64,000 bases of DNA from Heterostelium album PN500. Taxonomy: Eukaryota > Evosea > Eumycetozoa > Acytosteliales > Acytosteliaceae. A program made the translations under genes and the position numbers. The notes beneath the pieces were generated by a model. That model did no database searches. It saw only the letters and a program-made list of their open reading frames with translations, and was not told the origin of the DNA. Numbering within the stretch: position 1 is the stretch's first letter; every line of letters begins with the position of its first letter. Positions 1 to 12,395 of the stretch are shown here, piece by piece. The stretch is from the NCBI RefSeq assembly GCF_000004825.1, contig NW_008805089.1:1054001-1118000 (forward strand), read 5' to 3'.

Positions 1-3000
1 GTTGTTGTTGTTGTTGTTGTAGTTGTTGTTGAACTGTATTTTTGTTGAAGTTGTTGGATGTGTTATTGTTGTTGTTGTTGTTGTTTTGTTGTTGGTTATT
101 GATATTGGTGAATTTATTGTAAATCGATGGTAGTGGTGTTGCTTGAATCGGAGGTGGTGCTGGCATGATTGGTGGAGTCATATTCTTGATTGGTGTGGTG
201 GTGGTGGTGGTGGTTGGTGGCACCGCCGAATGGTTATTAGTTGATTTAGGTCTTTGGAATGCAGACATTGAACTAGTGCTTAGACTGTTAATACTGGTTA
301 GTGATTCCATTGAATTACTGTGAATGGGATGATTGATTGGTGGTGCTGGTTTCTTAAATACAGAGTTCGAGGTTGAGGTTGGCATCATTGCTTTGGGTTT
401 GAAATTGTTGTTGGTGTTCATTGGTGGTGGTGGTGGATAAGATGGAGGAAATTGTCCAGAGCTTGCCGTTGTTGGGAGTGGTGGTGGAGGATAGCTTGGT
501 AGTCTGTTATTACTAATATTTGTTGTATTGTTGCTGTAAATATTTGGTATTGATCTTGGAGATCTTGGAGATCTTGGCGATGCACGAGGAGACGGTCCAG
601 AGCTGATAGAGGGTGGAGGTGGAATTGGAAGGAGTGAAATTTCGGCCAGTGAGGTGTAGGAGGTGGAGAAGGCGGATGGTGGAGTCGATTGACAGAGTGG
701 CGGTGGAGTGGGAAGGAATGGAGGTGGTTGTAGAGTAATTCTTGAGGGTAGAGGTGGTGGTGGCGGTGCCATTTTACCTTTGGAGTTCAGTTCAAAAGCA
801 CTGTCGAGATTGTCGTATTGTTCCATCATTTGTGGTGGCACCGGTGACTGTGTTCCAGAGTTGGGTGTGGTTGGTGTGGGTGCGCGTGGCGGTACTGGCG
901 GACGATATCTCTCGCTTCCCGAGGGTACGTTGTTTGGTGACAGTTCCTTCTCTACAACATCGATCGATGTCAATGTGATAGAGGAGATAGTTGGTGGCAT
1001 CTTCTTTGGATTGGGTTTCATTTCCTCATTGGTACTGGTAAACGATGGAACGGAATAAGCGCGTGAGAAGTTACTTGTGGAATTGGAGCGGGTCGCTGAA
1101 GATACAGAGGTTGAAGATTGCGATGGGGTGATGGTTGGAGTTGAATTGGTGGAGCTAACGGGTGTAGGTGATCCCGAGGAACATTGAGAACCGTTGCTTA
1201 TTGTACTGGAAGACGATCCGTTGAGACTTGGCGGTGACAACATTTGAGGTGGCGACATAAAGTTGTTGTTCTCGTCGACTGAGATTGGCACTGCGCTGTC
1301 GCTACCTGAAGATCGTCTGAAAATGTCGTGTACACTTGGAGGAGGTGGACGTCTCGGTTGCTCTCTTAGACTACCACTCGATTGGTTGAAAGGATAGCCA
1401 CCGACAGAACTCAGACCTTTGACACCCTTAAGTGAACCGGCAGCAACCTCTGCTTTTATAATGGAATCTTTGATGAAATCAATGTGAGTCGGTGTCGAGC
1501 TTCCCGATGAAACGGAATTGAAGAGATCCGACGAAGAAAGTGACGATGAATTGTAGAGAGAGTTTGTCGATGCACCCAGTGTTTGATTCATACTCAGAAT
1601 ATAAGATGGACACTTCTCAAGGAACCATTTGTATTTACTTATCACAGCTGGATCGGCTATTCTATTGGTATAGAGATAGATCTGCTCGAACCACTCATTC
1701 TTTTCATTTTCATTGTTGTAATAGAACTTTAGTATCTTGTCCTTCTTATCGAGTAGCAGCATTTCAAAGCCACGAGTAGCACCGTATTGTTCCTCCATTA
1801 CATTTCTAACGATAACTCTATTCAGTGTTATAATAGTCTTTACATTTGCCATCTTCTTTTTATTCTTTGCCAAAATTAAAACATCTATATAGGAACACTA
1901 TTAATACACAGAAAAATAAAATAATAATAATAGTAAACTAAACTATTTACCATTAAATAATATACAACGTAAATATTCTTTCTCCAAACCCTTTGAAGAA
2001 AGTCCTTCCTTTACAACTTTTCGATTCCTCGATTCCGTCCACTTTACATCTTCGAAACAAAGACTGTTTTCTATATCCTTTAATCTATTCTTATCATATA
2101 ATATTTCATCTAATATTCTCTTTTGTGTATTGACTTCGTCTAATACCTTTTTAATTTAATTAAAATTAATTAGAACATGCTGACAAACAAAAAATTCCAA
2201 GAAATTATTATCAATGTTTAACTTACAAAATTAATTTTAGAATATGCATTATGTATATATCTAACATCATAATAATCATGAGGTGTGTTTTCGACTAGTG
2301 ATTTCAATAGTAGTGGATATTTGGTGATTCTTTGAATTGGTTTAATGATTAGCATTGAAAATGATAAACCACGACTTAGATGACTCTCATTTGCTTTTTC
2401 GATGGCATTTGCAAATGCCTTGGAATTATTCTTTAGTTTCTCAAAGGTATTATTACAGTTGGTTTGATTTTTACAAAATGATACATAAAGTTTGGTAAAC
2501 TCATCGTTACTAAACTGTTTTAATGATAATAAATTATCAACAAATTAATATAATCAATCAAATATTTTAAATAATTAATTATCACTCAAAACTTACCAAT
2601 CTAAATAAAACTTCTCCAATATTTTGTAGATAAGGTTGTTTCGTTGGTATTCCTTCAAAATCACCAATTAAATCTCTGTGAATTGTTAGAATTCCTTCAA
2701 CACATCCAAAAACATCATTGAATTCATTTGATGTAATTTTACCTCGTATTGGTTCAATAAATAACTATTTGTTAAAATTGAAATATTAATATTTTCCAAC
2801 TATTTTTTTTTTTTCTTTTTAATAGGTTCTATAGTTTTTTTACATACTTTAACAATTAATTTTAAATCTCTTATATAACTGGTTTCAGTTTTAACAATTT
2901 CATTAACTGCCTGTTGTCTAATTCTTTCTTTCTTTAATATAATTTCTTCTGGAGTCATATGAGAGGTATCTCCCACATCCTCCTCTAAAATTAGGCTACA

Positions 3001-3063
3001 ACTATCTGATATACTGTCATCTGTACTATTTCCACTACTAATATCATCTTTATCATCCTTCAT
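1..3063 (-). CDS. RhoGEF (DH-PH) protein with proline-rich tail, C-terminus outside window
   Basis: Probable guanine nucleotide exchange factor for Rho/Rac GTPases, acting at the membrane-actin interface. Exons read as 3063-2848, 2764-2597, 2514-2227, 2146-1951 and 1884 to beyond position 1; all junctions are GT-AG and the frame is continuous. The acidic N-terminus is followed by a DH domain at about residues 50-245, starting QAVNEIVKTETSYIRDLKL and including the PIQRITKYPLLL helix typical of DH domains. A PH domain (about 255-370) begins near KWTESRNRKVVKEG and ends with the NEWFEQIYLYTNR helix. The remainder, more than 500 residues, is Ser/Thr/Pro-rich with polyproline stretches and a polyN/polyQ region at the window edge. 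Such tails often bind SH3 or profilin, but that is inference. The DH-PH call is firm; the target GTPase cannot be told. Confidence 0.88.
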
Positions 3064-6002
3064 TTTAATACTATATTTTAAATTTTAATTAATAATTATT
3101 ATTATTTAAAAAAAAATAAAACAAATTGAAGATTGATTGTGAATTATTACTTTATTGATTGATTGATGATTCAATTTTTGTTATATTATATTACAAATAA
3201 ATTACTTATTAATATAAATTATATTAATATTGATAATTATAATTACTAATGATCCAAATAATATTTTTTATTTGGAAGATAGTTATTGATGAAATTTTAA
3301 ATTATAATTATTTTATTGTTGGTTGATGATATAATTTTTGAATTGTTATATGAATGAAATCTTATCTTTTTCATCAATAACTTTAATTTACAAATGCCTC
3401 TAATTATAAATTATAATAAAAAGATCAAATAAATATTATTTTAATTATTTTATGCAATTGAATTGATTAAAAACACAATACTGTTGGATGTTGTAGCTGT
3501 TCTATTTTTGTGATAAAGCGTTAAAAATTTTAAAATAATAGGAGGAATGTGTGTATTGATGCTGGCTGGTAGTTGGTTTAAATCGATGATGATAGTAATA
3601 ATATTATTATATAGATGAAAGCCGAAGAAAAATATATTATATAAACAGAGTAAAATTAAAATTTAAACTCTCAATCTCTCTCTTTCACTCATATCAATGT
3701 CGCCTTTATGCTGACACCAATTTAAATTGATTTAAAAAATATTACTATTTTGGAAATAATAAGTTGTCTCTATTGTCAAAATAGTTTGTGTGTCAGCAGA
3801 AGGAGTGTGTTGTTTTTTAATTTAAATATTATATCATATCTTTATAAGCAAAAAAATACTGTCTGCAGTGTTGTGTTTGTTGTGTTTTTTTTTCTATCCA
3901 TATCATCATTTAATTTTCAAGTGTGTTGTGTGAAGAGAAAGTGAAAACAAATCCAACCCAAATCCATATCAATCCAATCTCGAAACAATAAATACAATAT
4001 TAAATTAAATTATTTTTTAATATGAATTTTAATAAGATATTTTCCTTACTTTTATGATGATATAGTTTGTTGTTTGATTGATTTGACCACAGTGAGTTGA
4101 AATAATAAAATACTTGCAACAACGACAACTAATTTAAAAACAACCAATTCTTTTTATCCAATATTTGTTTGTGTATGTATTAAGTTAAGGGAAGAGGGGT
4201 TTGTTAAAAATTATAATAGATTAAATTTGTTTTTTAGGATAAGTAATATTCAACAATTAAAATATTAACATAAAAAAAACAAACAAAAAAAAAACAAAAA
4301 ACAGACTTGTGGCAATTTGAATTGTGATATACATCTCTGCTCTGTGTGTGGTGAATGAACTAAATGATTTGAATTCAAATGAAAGAGGGCAAAGTTGTGT
4401 TATAAAAGTTATAGTTACTATACTTGATTGATTTTATTGACAATCAATTTATTAATAATAACAACAATACTAACTATTAGACATACCTATTAAATGATGA
4501 ATGAATATAAAAATATTAATTTTATTATTTTATGATATATCTATATCTATATCTAAATAAATAAATTTTATTTGATTGTATCTATCTATTTTTTGAAAGA
4601 AAGACTACTGCAATATTAATAATACTATTATATTAACACCTGCTAAAATTAGAGTTAGAATATTGATTTTATATGGACATTGAAAACAAAGAAAAACAAT
4701 AAAAAAAAAAGGATTTTATATTATTACTGATAATTATTATTGATGTAAACTAAAATGTGTAGTTTGACAAAATGATTTGATTTGACTGATTTGATTTGAT
4801 GAAGGTAGGTTGAATGTAGAAAGACCTTTTTACTTTTTAGTAGGTTAAATTAATTTTAATTATATCTGAATTCAATGTTTATATGTTAATCTAGACTTTT
4901 CCAAATAAATTATAATAGAATTGAAGTGAACCAAATTCTCTCTCTTGTTATTAATTAGTATATTTGATTGGTGTCAATATTAATATTTCTTTTGTGAATT
5001 CTTTTTCAATTTGTTCTCTGTTATTTGATTGATTGATAGATTATCTGATGTAGAAGATTTAGGTGGTGGCGATATAATTTTGATTCCTATCTATAATATT
5101 TTAATTTGTTTTTTTGGTTTATTATTAATAATACTACTGATAGTATTATAGTAATAGAAGTAGGGATTGTTATGTAAAATTGTTGGGTATGTGAATGTTA
5201 AATTTAGCTATTGAGGAAGTTATATTTAATGAAATTATTAAATATTTAAATTAATTGTTTTGTGTTGTTTAACTTAACTGGAATTTGAAGACAATTTCAA
5301 TACAATCTCAAAACCTATTTTAATGTGTATAAATTGTACTATGATGATTGATAAAGAGAAAACAAAAGAACTGATCATCAGCCTGAATGATGGAAGAATA
5401 ATTTTAAATATTGATGTAGTTGTTGGATATAGATAAGGCGCTAACTGGTTTGTTGTTGGCGGTATCCAACATAGATAGGTTGAATGTTCAAATTATTAAT
5501 ATGATGATGCGCTGCTGTTTTGTTTTTGCTGATAAACAAAAAGTTGAGCTTGCTGAAGAATTTCACTACAATTGATGAATGAGATGATTGGATTTGATTG
5601 AAAGTGGTGATGTAAGTGGTGTATTAATGGTGTGATACTGTGGTAGTTTTATTTATTATTACTATTGATTGACCGTTGTTTATTTATTTTATTTATCTTA
5701 TTTCTGTTTATTTATACCTCTTCAAAAAGAAGAGATATATATTATAAAGAAATTAAAAGTGATGAGTGAGTGTGTTGTTTTGGTGTTTGATCAATCCACA
5801 CACTAACAGTGTGGTCGTGGTGGTGGAAGTGTGTGTGAATTTTTATTTGATTACACTAGTGTAGTGAAGTTAAGCGTGTTTATTTATTTTTGTCAGTGTG
5901 TTGTGTGTGTCAAATTATTTTTATGTGCGTGTTATATTTACCTATACATTGAAGAGATATAAAGAGTTACTATATAATCACTATTATATAATTTATGTTT
6001 AG

Positions 6003-6033
<31 letters not shown>

Positions 6034-6624
6034 ATTCTAAATATTGATGGAGTTGTGTATAATTGCACTATGGTTTATTAATAATTTCATGAAACTGTAT
6101 ATCTAATTCATTCATTTTTCAAATTCTCTATGTTGTTGTTCCACCCTTTTGTGACAGTCTATTCGACTGCCCCTTTTCTTTTTACCACAAGATAAAAAAA
6201 ACTTGTGATTTTGCAAAGGGTGTTGTCTAAAATTAGTTTTATCATAAAAATTGGCAATGTGTAAATTGTTTGTGATGATATTATAATAATTCGGGGCAAG
6301 TTTATTGGACAAAATTATTTTTTAATTTTAAATTTTTTTTACCAAACAACATAATTCGGTCAAAGCTTCTAATTCATTATTCCCATTTTTATATGAAAGT
6401 CCTCTGTTTTTTTTTTTTCGAAAATTAACTATTTTGGTGGTGGATGTTCACGAAAATACATGAATTCTTGATATATCTCGTTGGTGTTGTTATAAGAATT
6501 ATACGAATTATAAATACAATGACAGAATAGTACATAGAAATAAATAAGCGAGTGTATATTTGAGAAAAGAAAATGTCACAAAATTACCTTATATTTATAT
6601 AATAATAACAATTAATAGAACAAA
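3064..6624. other. 3.5-kb gene-poor AT-rich stretch
   Basis: This lies between the start of the RhoGEF gene and the 3' end of the FtsZ gene, both on the minus strand. I found no convincing coding exon. The longest open frames (3750-3944 plus, 6112-6312 minus) are low-complexity and resemble nothing known to me. It contains T- and A-runs, a (GTT)n tract near 6006-6026, GT/CA-rich palindromes at 5796-5862, and a two-stem hairpin at 5421-5471. Its length, well above the usual gap in this window, suggests long regulatory DNA or an unrecognised non-coding transcript. Confidence 0.6.
5421..5471. other. Two-stem hairpin, candidate structured RNA or DNA element
   Basis: A 9-bp perfect outer stem (TGTTGGATA at 5421-5429 with TATCCAACA at 5463-5471) encloses a 7-bp inner stem (CGCTAAC at 5439-5445 with GTTGGCG at 5455-5461, one G-T pair) and a 9-nt loop. 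The flanks are much more AT-rich. No known RNA family is recognised and the strand cannot be assigned. Confidence 0.35.
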
Positions 6625-8413
6625 TTATATTAAGTTCTCCCACCATCTTTTTGGTTGTGATTCTGGTTGTTGTGGAACTTGATTATAGAATTGGTTGTTT
6701 TGTTGGAATGGTGGCTGTTGTTGTTGTTGGTCTTGTTGGTACATCAAGTTTTGTTGTTGTTGTGGTTGCTGCTGTTGTTGTTGTTGTTGAATTGGTTGTT
6801 GGTATTGTTGTGGTTGCTGTTGTTGAACATTCATTGGCTTTTGTTGTTGTTGTTGAACTTGTTGTGGTTGTTGAGCTTGTTGTGGTTGTTGAGCTTGTTG
6901 TTGCTGGAATTGTTGGTATGGGTAAGTGTATTTTGGTTTTTGTTGTTCCATGAGATGTTGTTGTTGTTGTTGTTGTTGCTTTGGATCGAATGTGTTTTGT
7001 TGTTGTTTGATAGCTCCGCTGAAAACACTTGAACCTTGCTGTGGCTGCTTGTTTCCAGCCATTACATTAGTTTGTTGTTGATGGAATTGTTGTTGTTGAA
7101 TTTGTTGTGGATTCATTTGTTGAAACTGTGGTGGTTGTTGTTGATGTTGAACTTGTGGTTGTTGTTGTTGCTGTTGTTGTTGAATTTGTTGTTGTTGAAC
7201 TTGTGCATTGTATTGTTGTTCCAACTTTTCATGTAATAATTCATTGTTGATTCCAGTGACAATCAAAGTGACTCTAACTTTTCCACTCAACTCTGGATCC
7301 AAAGTGGAACCAAAGATGATGTTGGCAGATGGGTCGACACGACTGCTTACTAAACTGACGATCTGGTCGACCTCGGCAAGTGTAACATCACTACCTGAAA
7401 TATTAAGTAGCACACCTTTGGCACCGGCAATATCGATATTCTCCAACAATGGGTTGTTCAAAGCTTGTTCGGCGGCAATAAGATCACGTCCTTGACCCTC
7501 AGCCTCACCGGTTCCCATCAGTGTTTTTCCACTGTCACACATAATCGATCGGACGTCTGCGAAATCCAAATTGATCAAACCTGGCTTCACTAGAATATCA
7601 GAGATACCCTTGACACCGTTGTAAAGAACATCGTCGACCATCGAAAATGCCTGATTGATGGACATTGGCGATCCGGCACTAGCCTGGACCTCCATCAATC
7701 GCTGATTTGGCAATACGATTAAACTGTCGACTGCCGACTCCAAAGAGGCGAGTCCGGCCTCTGCCAACTTCATACGATGACGTCCCTCAAAGTGGAATGG
7801 CTTGGTGACGATTCCGACGGTCAAGATTCCACGAGCTTTGGCGGCGGCGGCGACAACTGCAGCGGCACCAGTACCGGTTCCACCACCCATACCGGCAGTG
7901 ACAAAGAGCATTTGAGTGTCACCGATCTGCTCCATCAGCTCATCGAGTGATTCCTCTGCGGCACGACGTCCAACATCAGGAACGGCACCTGCACCCAATC
8001 CACGAGTCAATACCTTTCCTAGTTGCACAACCTTCTCACTATCACTGATGGCCAGTGCTTGAGCATCGGTATTGGCAACAACGAAATCGACACCATACAA
8101 TTGTTTCTTGATCATATTATTGACAGAGTTACATCCACCACCACCAACACCACAAACAGTGATTCTTGGAATCGATATCCAATTTCTATCATCGACAACA
8201 GTTATCTTTGAATAGTTTCTAACTGACAACCTGAAAGATAATTAAAAAATAGATAATTAATTATTGTACACAAATAATATCATGATTTATATTTTTGTAT
8301 AATTATAAATACCTTGGAATTACTTGAGAAGGTGTTGAGTATCCATTGAATAGTGATGTTTTGTTAGAGACCTTAAGTAGGTCTCTGCAGATTTTTAATT
8401 GTAAATAATTCAT
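6625..8413 (-). CDS. fsz: Mitochondrial FtsZ division protein with polyglutamine linker
   Basis: Tubulin-like GTPase that polymerises inside mitochondria and takes part in their division; dictyostelids retain this alphaproteobacterial protein. Exon 1 is 8413-8313 and exon 2 is 8230-6625, giving about 568 residues. Exon 1 supplies the ATG and a basic, hydroxylated N-terminus like a mitochondrial presequence; the open frame in exon 2 alone has no ATG at its start. The GTPase core carries VCGVGGGGCNSVNN, the tubulin signature GGGTGTGAAA (near residue 146) and the T7 loop NLDFADV. After about residue 379 comes a roughly 170-residue Gln-rich linker, then the tail PKRWWENLI. D. discoideum has two paralogues (FszA, FszB); which one this matches is not decided. 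It lies upstream of and in tandem with the RhoGEF gene. Confidence 0.95.
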
Positions 8414-8746
8414 GTAATATAAATAATTTTTGTTGTTTTCTAATATCTCATCAAAAAATGATCATTCTTTGATCAACACAGCTGAGCAAAACAAACCAAA
8501 AAAAAATTAAAATTAAAAATGGGTTGTTTTTTTTTTAAGAAAAGTTAGAAATTTTTTGTGAAAATAAGGTGTGTGATCACCACCAAAGTTAGATTAATTA
8601 AGTGACATATGTGATGTCATGATTGACACAAAACAAAATTTTTATCTTCATATCATTAATTAATAATATTATCATTTATTTTATTTTTTTTTGATATTTG
8701 TTATTTAGATTCTAGTTTTATATTACTTTATATAAAGTTTTGTTTT
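8414..8746. promoter_or_regulatory. Spacer between NAA25 and FtsZ genes
   Basis: This 333-bp AT-rich spacer between two tandem minus-strand genes presumably holds the naa25 3' UTR and the fsz promoter. T-runs lie near 8529-8536 and 8682-8689. No specific site can be named. Confidence 0.4.
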
Positions 8747-11746
8747 CTATTCAAATTTGGTTAAAGAGTTTAGGGTGCTTAGATAGCCGGCAATTTGTTT
8801 TTTGATTTGAAGAGAGTTCTCTTCAATGGTGGAAAGTGTTCCAGTCAAATCGATGAATGGTGGCAGTTGTTGTTGTTGATTATCGCTGTTTGTTATATTT
8901 AATTTCGAGAGTGATTGCTCGAGTGATGCTAGATCTGTTTCGATATCTTTGATACCAACACTTTGTAAATCTTTAATGAACTGATCGAATCTCTTTCTTA
9001 GCTCCACCTGAACTTCATCCTTCTTCTTTTGTTTCTTTGATGGAATAACCTTGTTCAACTCTGACAACACAAACAACGCCCATGTCATCAATTCCAAATG
9101 AGTTGTCAACATTCTAATTCTATCCAAATCAACTGATCCACAAATCACTTTACGTAATGCTATGTGAAAAAAATAAAATAAAATTATTAATATAATATTT
9201 CTATTCTAATTTATATCAATTTCTTTCTTACATTTAAGATTTTCAATGAATTGATTGAATAATGATTGAACGTTGGATTCAATATTTTCAAGTGTGATCG
9301 ATGAGGCAGTGGAGAGTTGTACTCTGAGAGAATGGTAGATGCTGAAGAGTTGGCTAATTGTTGAGTAGAGGGAAAGATTGAATTCAGATGAACTTGGAAG
9401 TTTGGTGAATTGTTGTGATAGCTTTTCCAAGAGTTCGGCGTAGTTGGTTGCATGTGGGGATGCACCCTTGGTTGGATTCACTGTGATCTTTGAAGCAACA
9501 ATCAATGCCAATATCAAACGACGTGAAATCAATTGCTCGATCAGTGTCTGCTGATTCGAATTCCATGTGAATGAATTGATACCTGGAGTTGGTGTGGCAT
9601 CCAATGGTTGTTTGTAGGTGGTGCTGTTCCATTGGTCCTGTACCTGTAGATCTTGGTTGAATGTATATTTGGCACGTTGTTCTTCGGTTGGCAGTTGGAA
9701 CGACACCGATGGAATCGAGTTGAATTGACCGAGTTTGTCGGCTGGCTGGTCATGATGTCGGTGTTGTGCAATGAAGAAGTTGAGTAGCTGTGATTCCGTT
9801 TGGTTGGCGGCACGCTGGAATGAGTGAGAAACACGATCCTGGAATTTTTGGATTTCGATAATCTTGCTGTACGATTCGTTTTGGTAGCATTGCGCGACAA
9901 AGTCGGGAGTGGAATCGTTCTCAATGTAGAATTTCGTCGACTTTTCGAGCGAGCTGAATAGCTCTGGGAAGGAAGCGCCACGCAAGAGTTCGTCAAACAT
10001 AAACCATCCCATGGTGTCCCACTGGATGTTCTTGATGTTGACAATCTTGATGTGTTTGTAGGCGAGTGTTGTCGCACCCAGTTTGAAGTAGATGCGTATC
10101 AGTCCGAGGTTGAATTGGAAGTTCTTTGGACTGGACTTGTGTCCGTACTCCAAGATGGCGGCGGCGCGCATCAACGATTCCTTGGTGTTGTGGTCAGCCA
10201 ACATCTGGTAGCAAAGCAGGATGAGATCGTCGCCAGACAAACGTTCGGAAATCTGTTGAGTGGCGGCGGTCGACACTCTGTTCTTCTCGTACTCGTCGAG
10301 CAGCGTTGCTACTAGCTTGTCAGTGTCGGCGGCAGACATTCCATATTGGAGTCCGAGAGCACGGTGAACTCGATAGATGTTTGCCAATTGGAGTACACGT
10401 TCCGACGATTTGTTGGGTGACGAGGCGGCGTCGGCATCTGAAACCAAAAGTTGGGTGAGATTGTCGACCAGCTGTTGGCGTTGTTCGAGTGGGAGTGATT
10501 CGTAGTTGACCAAATAGGACTTGAGATCGTAGAAACAAACTGGCTTGCTTCCGAATCGCTTAAAGTAAGAGACAATCAAGTCGTCCAACTTTTGTTTCTG
10601 ACGATTGGCCAACTCCAACTCTGCAATGAATGGTGCTCTGATTGGTTTGGCGACATTCATATTGGCCTGTTGTGTTTTGATCCATTCGAATATCTCATTC
10701 TTATCTACACCTTCAATCTTTTCCATTGAATTGAAATATCCAATAAAACATGACCATTCATCGGGTCTATTTATAAAGAAAATTATTTAAAAAAAGAAAT
10801 TAACAATTCGATCAATTTAATAGCAACAATTAATATTATACATACTCATATTTTGTAACGATTTCCTTATAACTTTCGGAAGCTTCTTTATACATTTCCA
10901 ACTTTTCATATATTTTGGCTAGTTGTTTCAATTTGTCTGGTTGATAATTATACAGATCACCCAGTTTACCTTTCATGATTTCTAAATACTTTTGATATTT
11001 ATTTTGAGTTTCAAGAATAGTTTCATAAATAAATAATTCTAATAAGTAAAATAATAAATTTGTTTGTTAATAATGATATTAATTACTATTATATATATAA
11101 ATGATAGGAATTGATATAATTTACCTTCAGTTGATGAGAATTTTCCTTCAGTAGCTAATTTATCAGCTAATCTTTCAGTGAGTTGTAGATTTAGATTGGT
11201 TGGGTTTTCCATTGCCATAGTCAAAAGAGTCATGAGATACCAGAAACTGTTTCTTGGTGTATTGAATTCCTTTGAGAGAATAACAGAGTACTCCTTTTGA
11301 TTCTTTAGATCTCTAACTTTTGAGAATGACAAGAATACTCCTTGTGCCAACTTTTCTAGTTTTGGGAATTTCTTATAGGACGCTTCCCATACTCTACACA
11401 TCTTATCAACTAAAATAGTTAAAAGATATCAAAGTAAAGTTAATTTAATGTTTTGTTTTTCTTGTAGTGTACTTAGTTAGCAAGCTATATACATACGCTG
11501 ATTGACAGATCTATAGAAATAGTTTAGATTCGAAATAACATTCTCATCGACTTGACCTTGGAATGCGATGGAATCGGCAAGTTTGACAGCTTCGTCAGTC
11601 TCACCGAGCTTTTGAAGTGAGAGAGCTTTCAATACAATGACTAACGCGTGATCTGCCTTTTTCTGAAGGAATGCATTACATAGCTTCAAAGCGTTCTTGT
11701 AGTTCTGTGAATCCAACGCTTGAAAGATAGCATTAATCTTGTTCAT
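8747..11746 (-). CDS. naa25: NatB N-terminal acetyltransferase auxiliary subunit NAA25 (Mdm20)
   Basis: Non-catalytic, ribosome-anchoring subunit of NatB, which with NAA20 acetylates nascent chains starting Met-Asp/Glu/Asn/Gln. Five exons: 11746-11497, 11409-11125, 11038-10846, 10766-9232 and 9159-8747, about 891 residues. The N-terminus (MNKINAIFQALDSQNYKNAL, then KALSLQKLGETDEA and a NLNYFYR segment) matches the TPR-like start of human NAA25. Exon 2 continues with the VWEASYKKFPKLEKLA and NTPRNSFWYLMTLLTMAM segments typical of the family. The rest is helical repeat with a Lys-rich patch (PSKKQKKKDE) near the C-terminus that could contact rRNA. The length is close to the human protein. The catalytic subunit is not in the window. 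It is divergent from dph3. Confidence 0.9.
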
Positions 11747-12395
11747 TTTTCAAAAACCTCTCAACACACCTCCTAGTCTTGACAACAACTACTCTAATTT
11801 AATCTAATATCTTTAAATATCAAACTAAAGAAATGTTTGATCATCAATTTTGGAAAATGAAAAAAAAATGATCATTAAAACTTTGTGCGAATTTTTGAAA
11901 TGGATTTTTAAAATTTTAAAATAAATTAAAATCAAGTTTCATATGATTATAACCATTTCCAATCAAATAATCAAACTATTATTATTTGTTCAAAATTCTT
12001 TAATAATCTTTTTAAACCTTTTTTATTCTAGTTTAAGATAGAGAAACATAAATTTGGAATTCAATATCGTTTCGTCTGCTTTAGTATTTTGATAAAGTAA
12101 TTAATTCTCAATTATCAACAATTCTTGGTAAAAGATAACTTTAGTAAAAGATAATTATTTTTAGAAATAAAAAAAACAAAGTAGGTTGTTTTGTGTTGAA
12201 TCGATTGTTCCAACAATCCAACAAACTTTGATGTGTTTAAAAACAACCCCTTTGTCAAAAAAAAAAAAAAACGAAACTTAATTTTTAATTTTTTTTATTT
12301 TATTTTTCCTACTTTTTATAACTATTTTTTTTTATATATAGTAGTATTACTCATTCATTAATTTGATATAGCTAAATATATAATAATTGTATACA
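11747..12395. promoter_or_regulatory. Divergent promoter region naa25 / dph3
   Basis: This is 649 bp of AT-rich sequence between oppositely oriented start codons. It has T-runs next to the dph3 start (near 12290-12335), as is usual upstream of dictyostelid genes, and no open frame of interest. Confidence 0.5.

Noticed and set aside
3750-3944. 64-codon plus-strand frame in the long intergenic region
   Set aside because: Composition is that of translated T-rich DNA (Phe, Val, Leu, Cys runs) and no splice or start signals support it.
6112-6312. 66-codon minus-strand frame with an ATG-like start, MSNKLAPNYYNIITNNLHIA
   Set aside because: No family resemblance, and it lies in the FtsZ 3' flank; chance frame length is common in this AT-rich DNA.
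6651-7236. Leu/Val-rich plus-strand open frames opposite the FtsZ gene
   Set aside because: They are antisense readings of the CAA/CAG (polyQ) linker and have no independent support.
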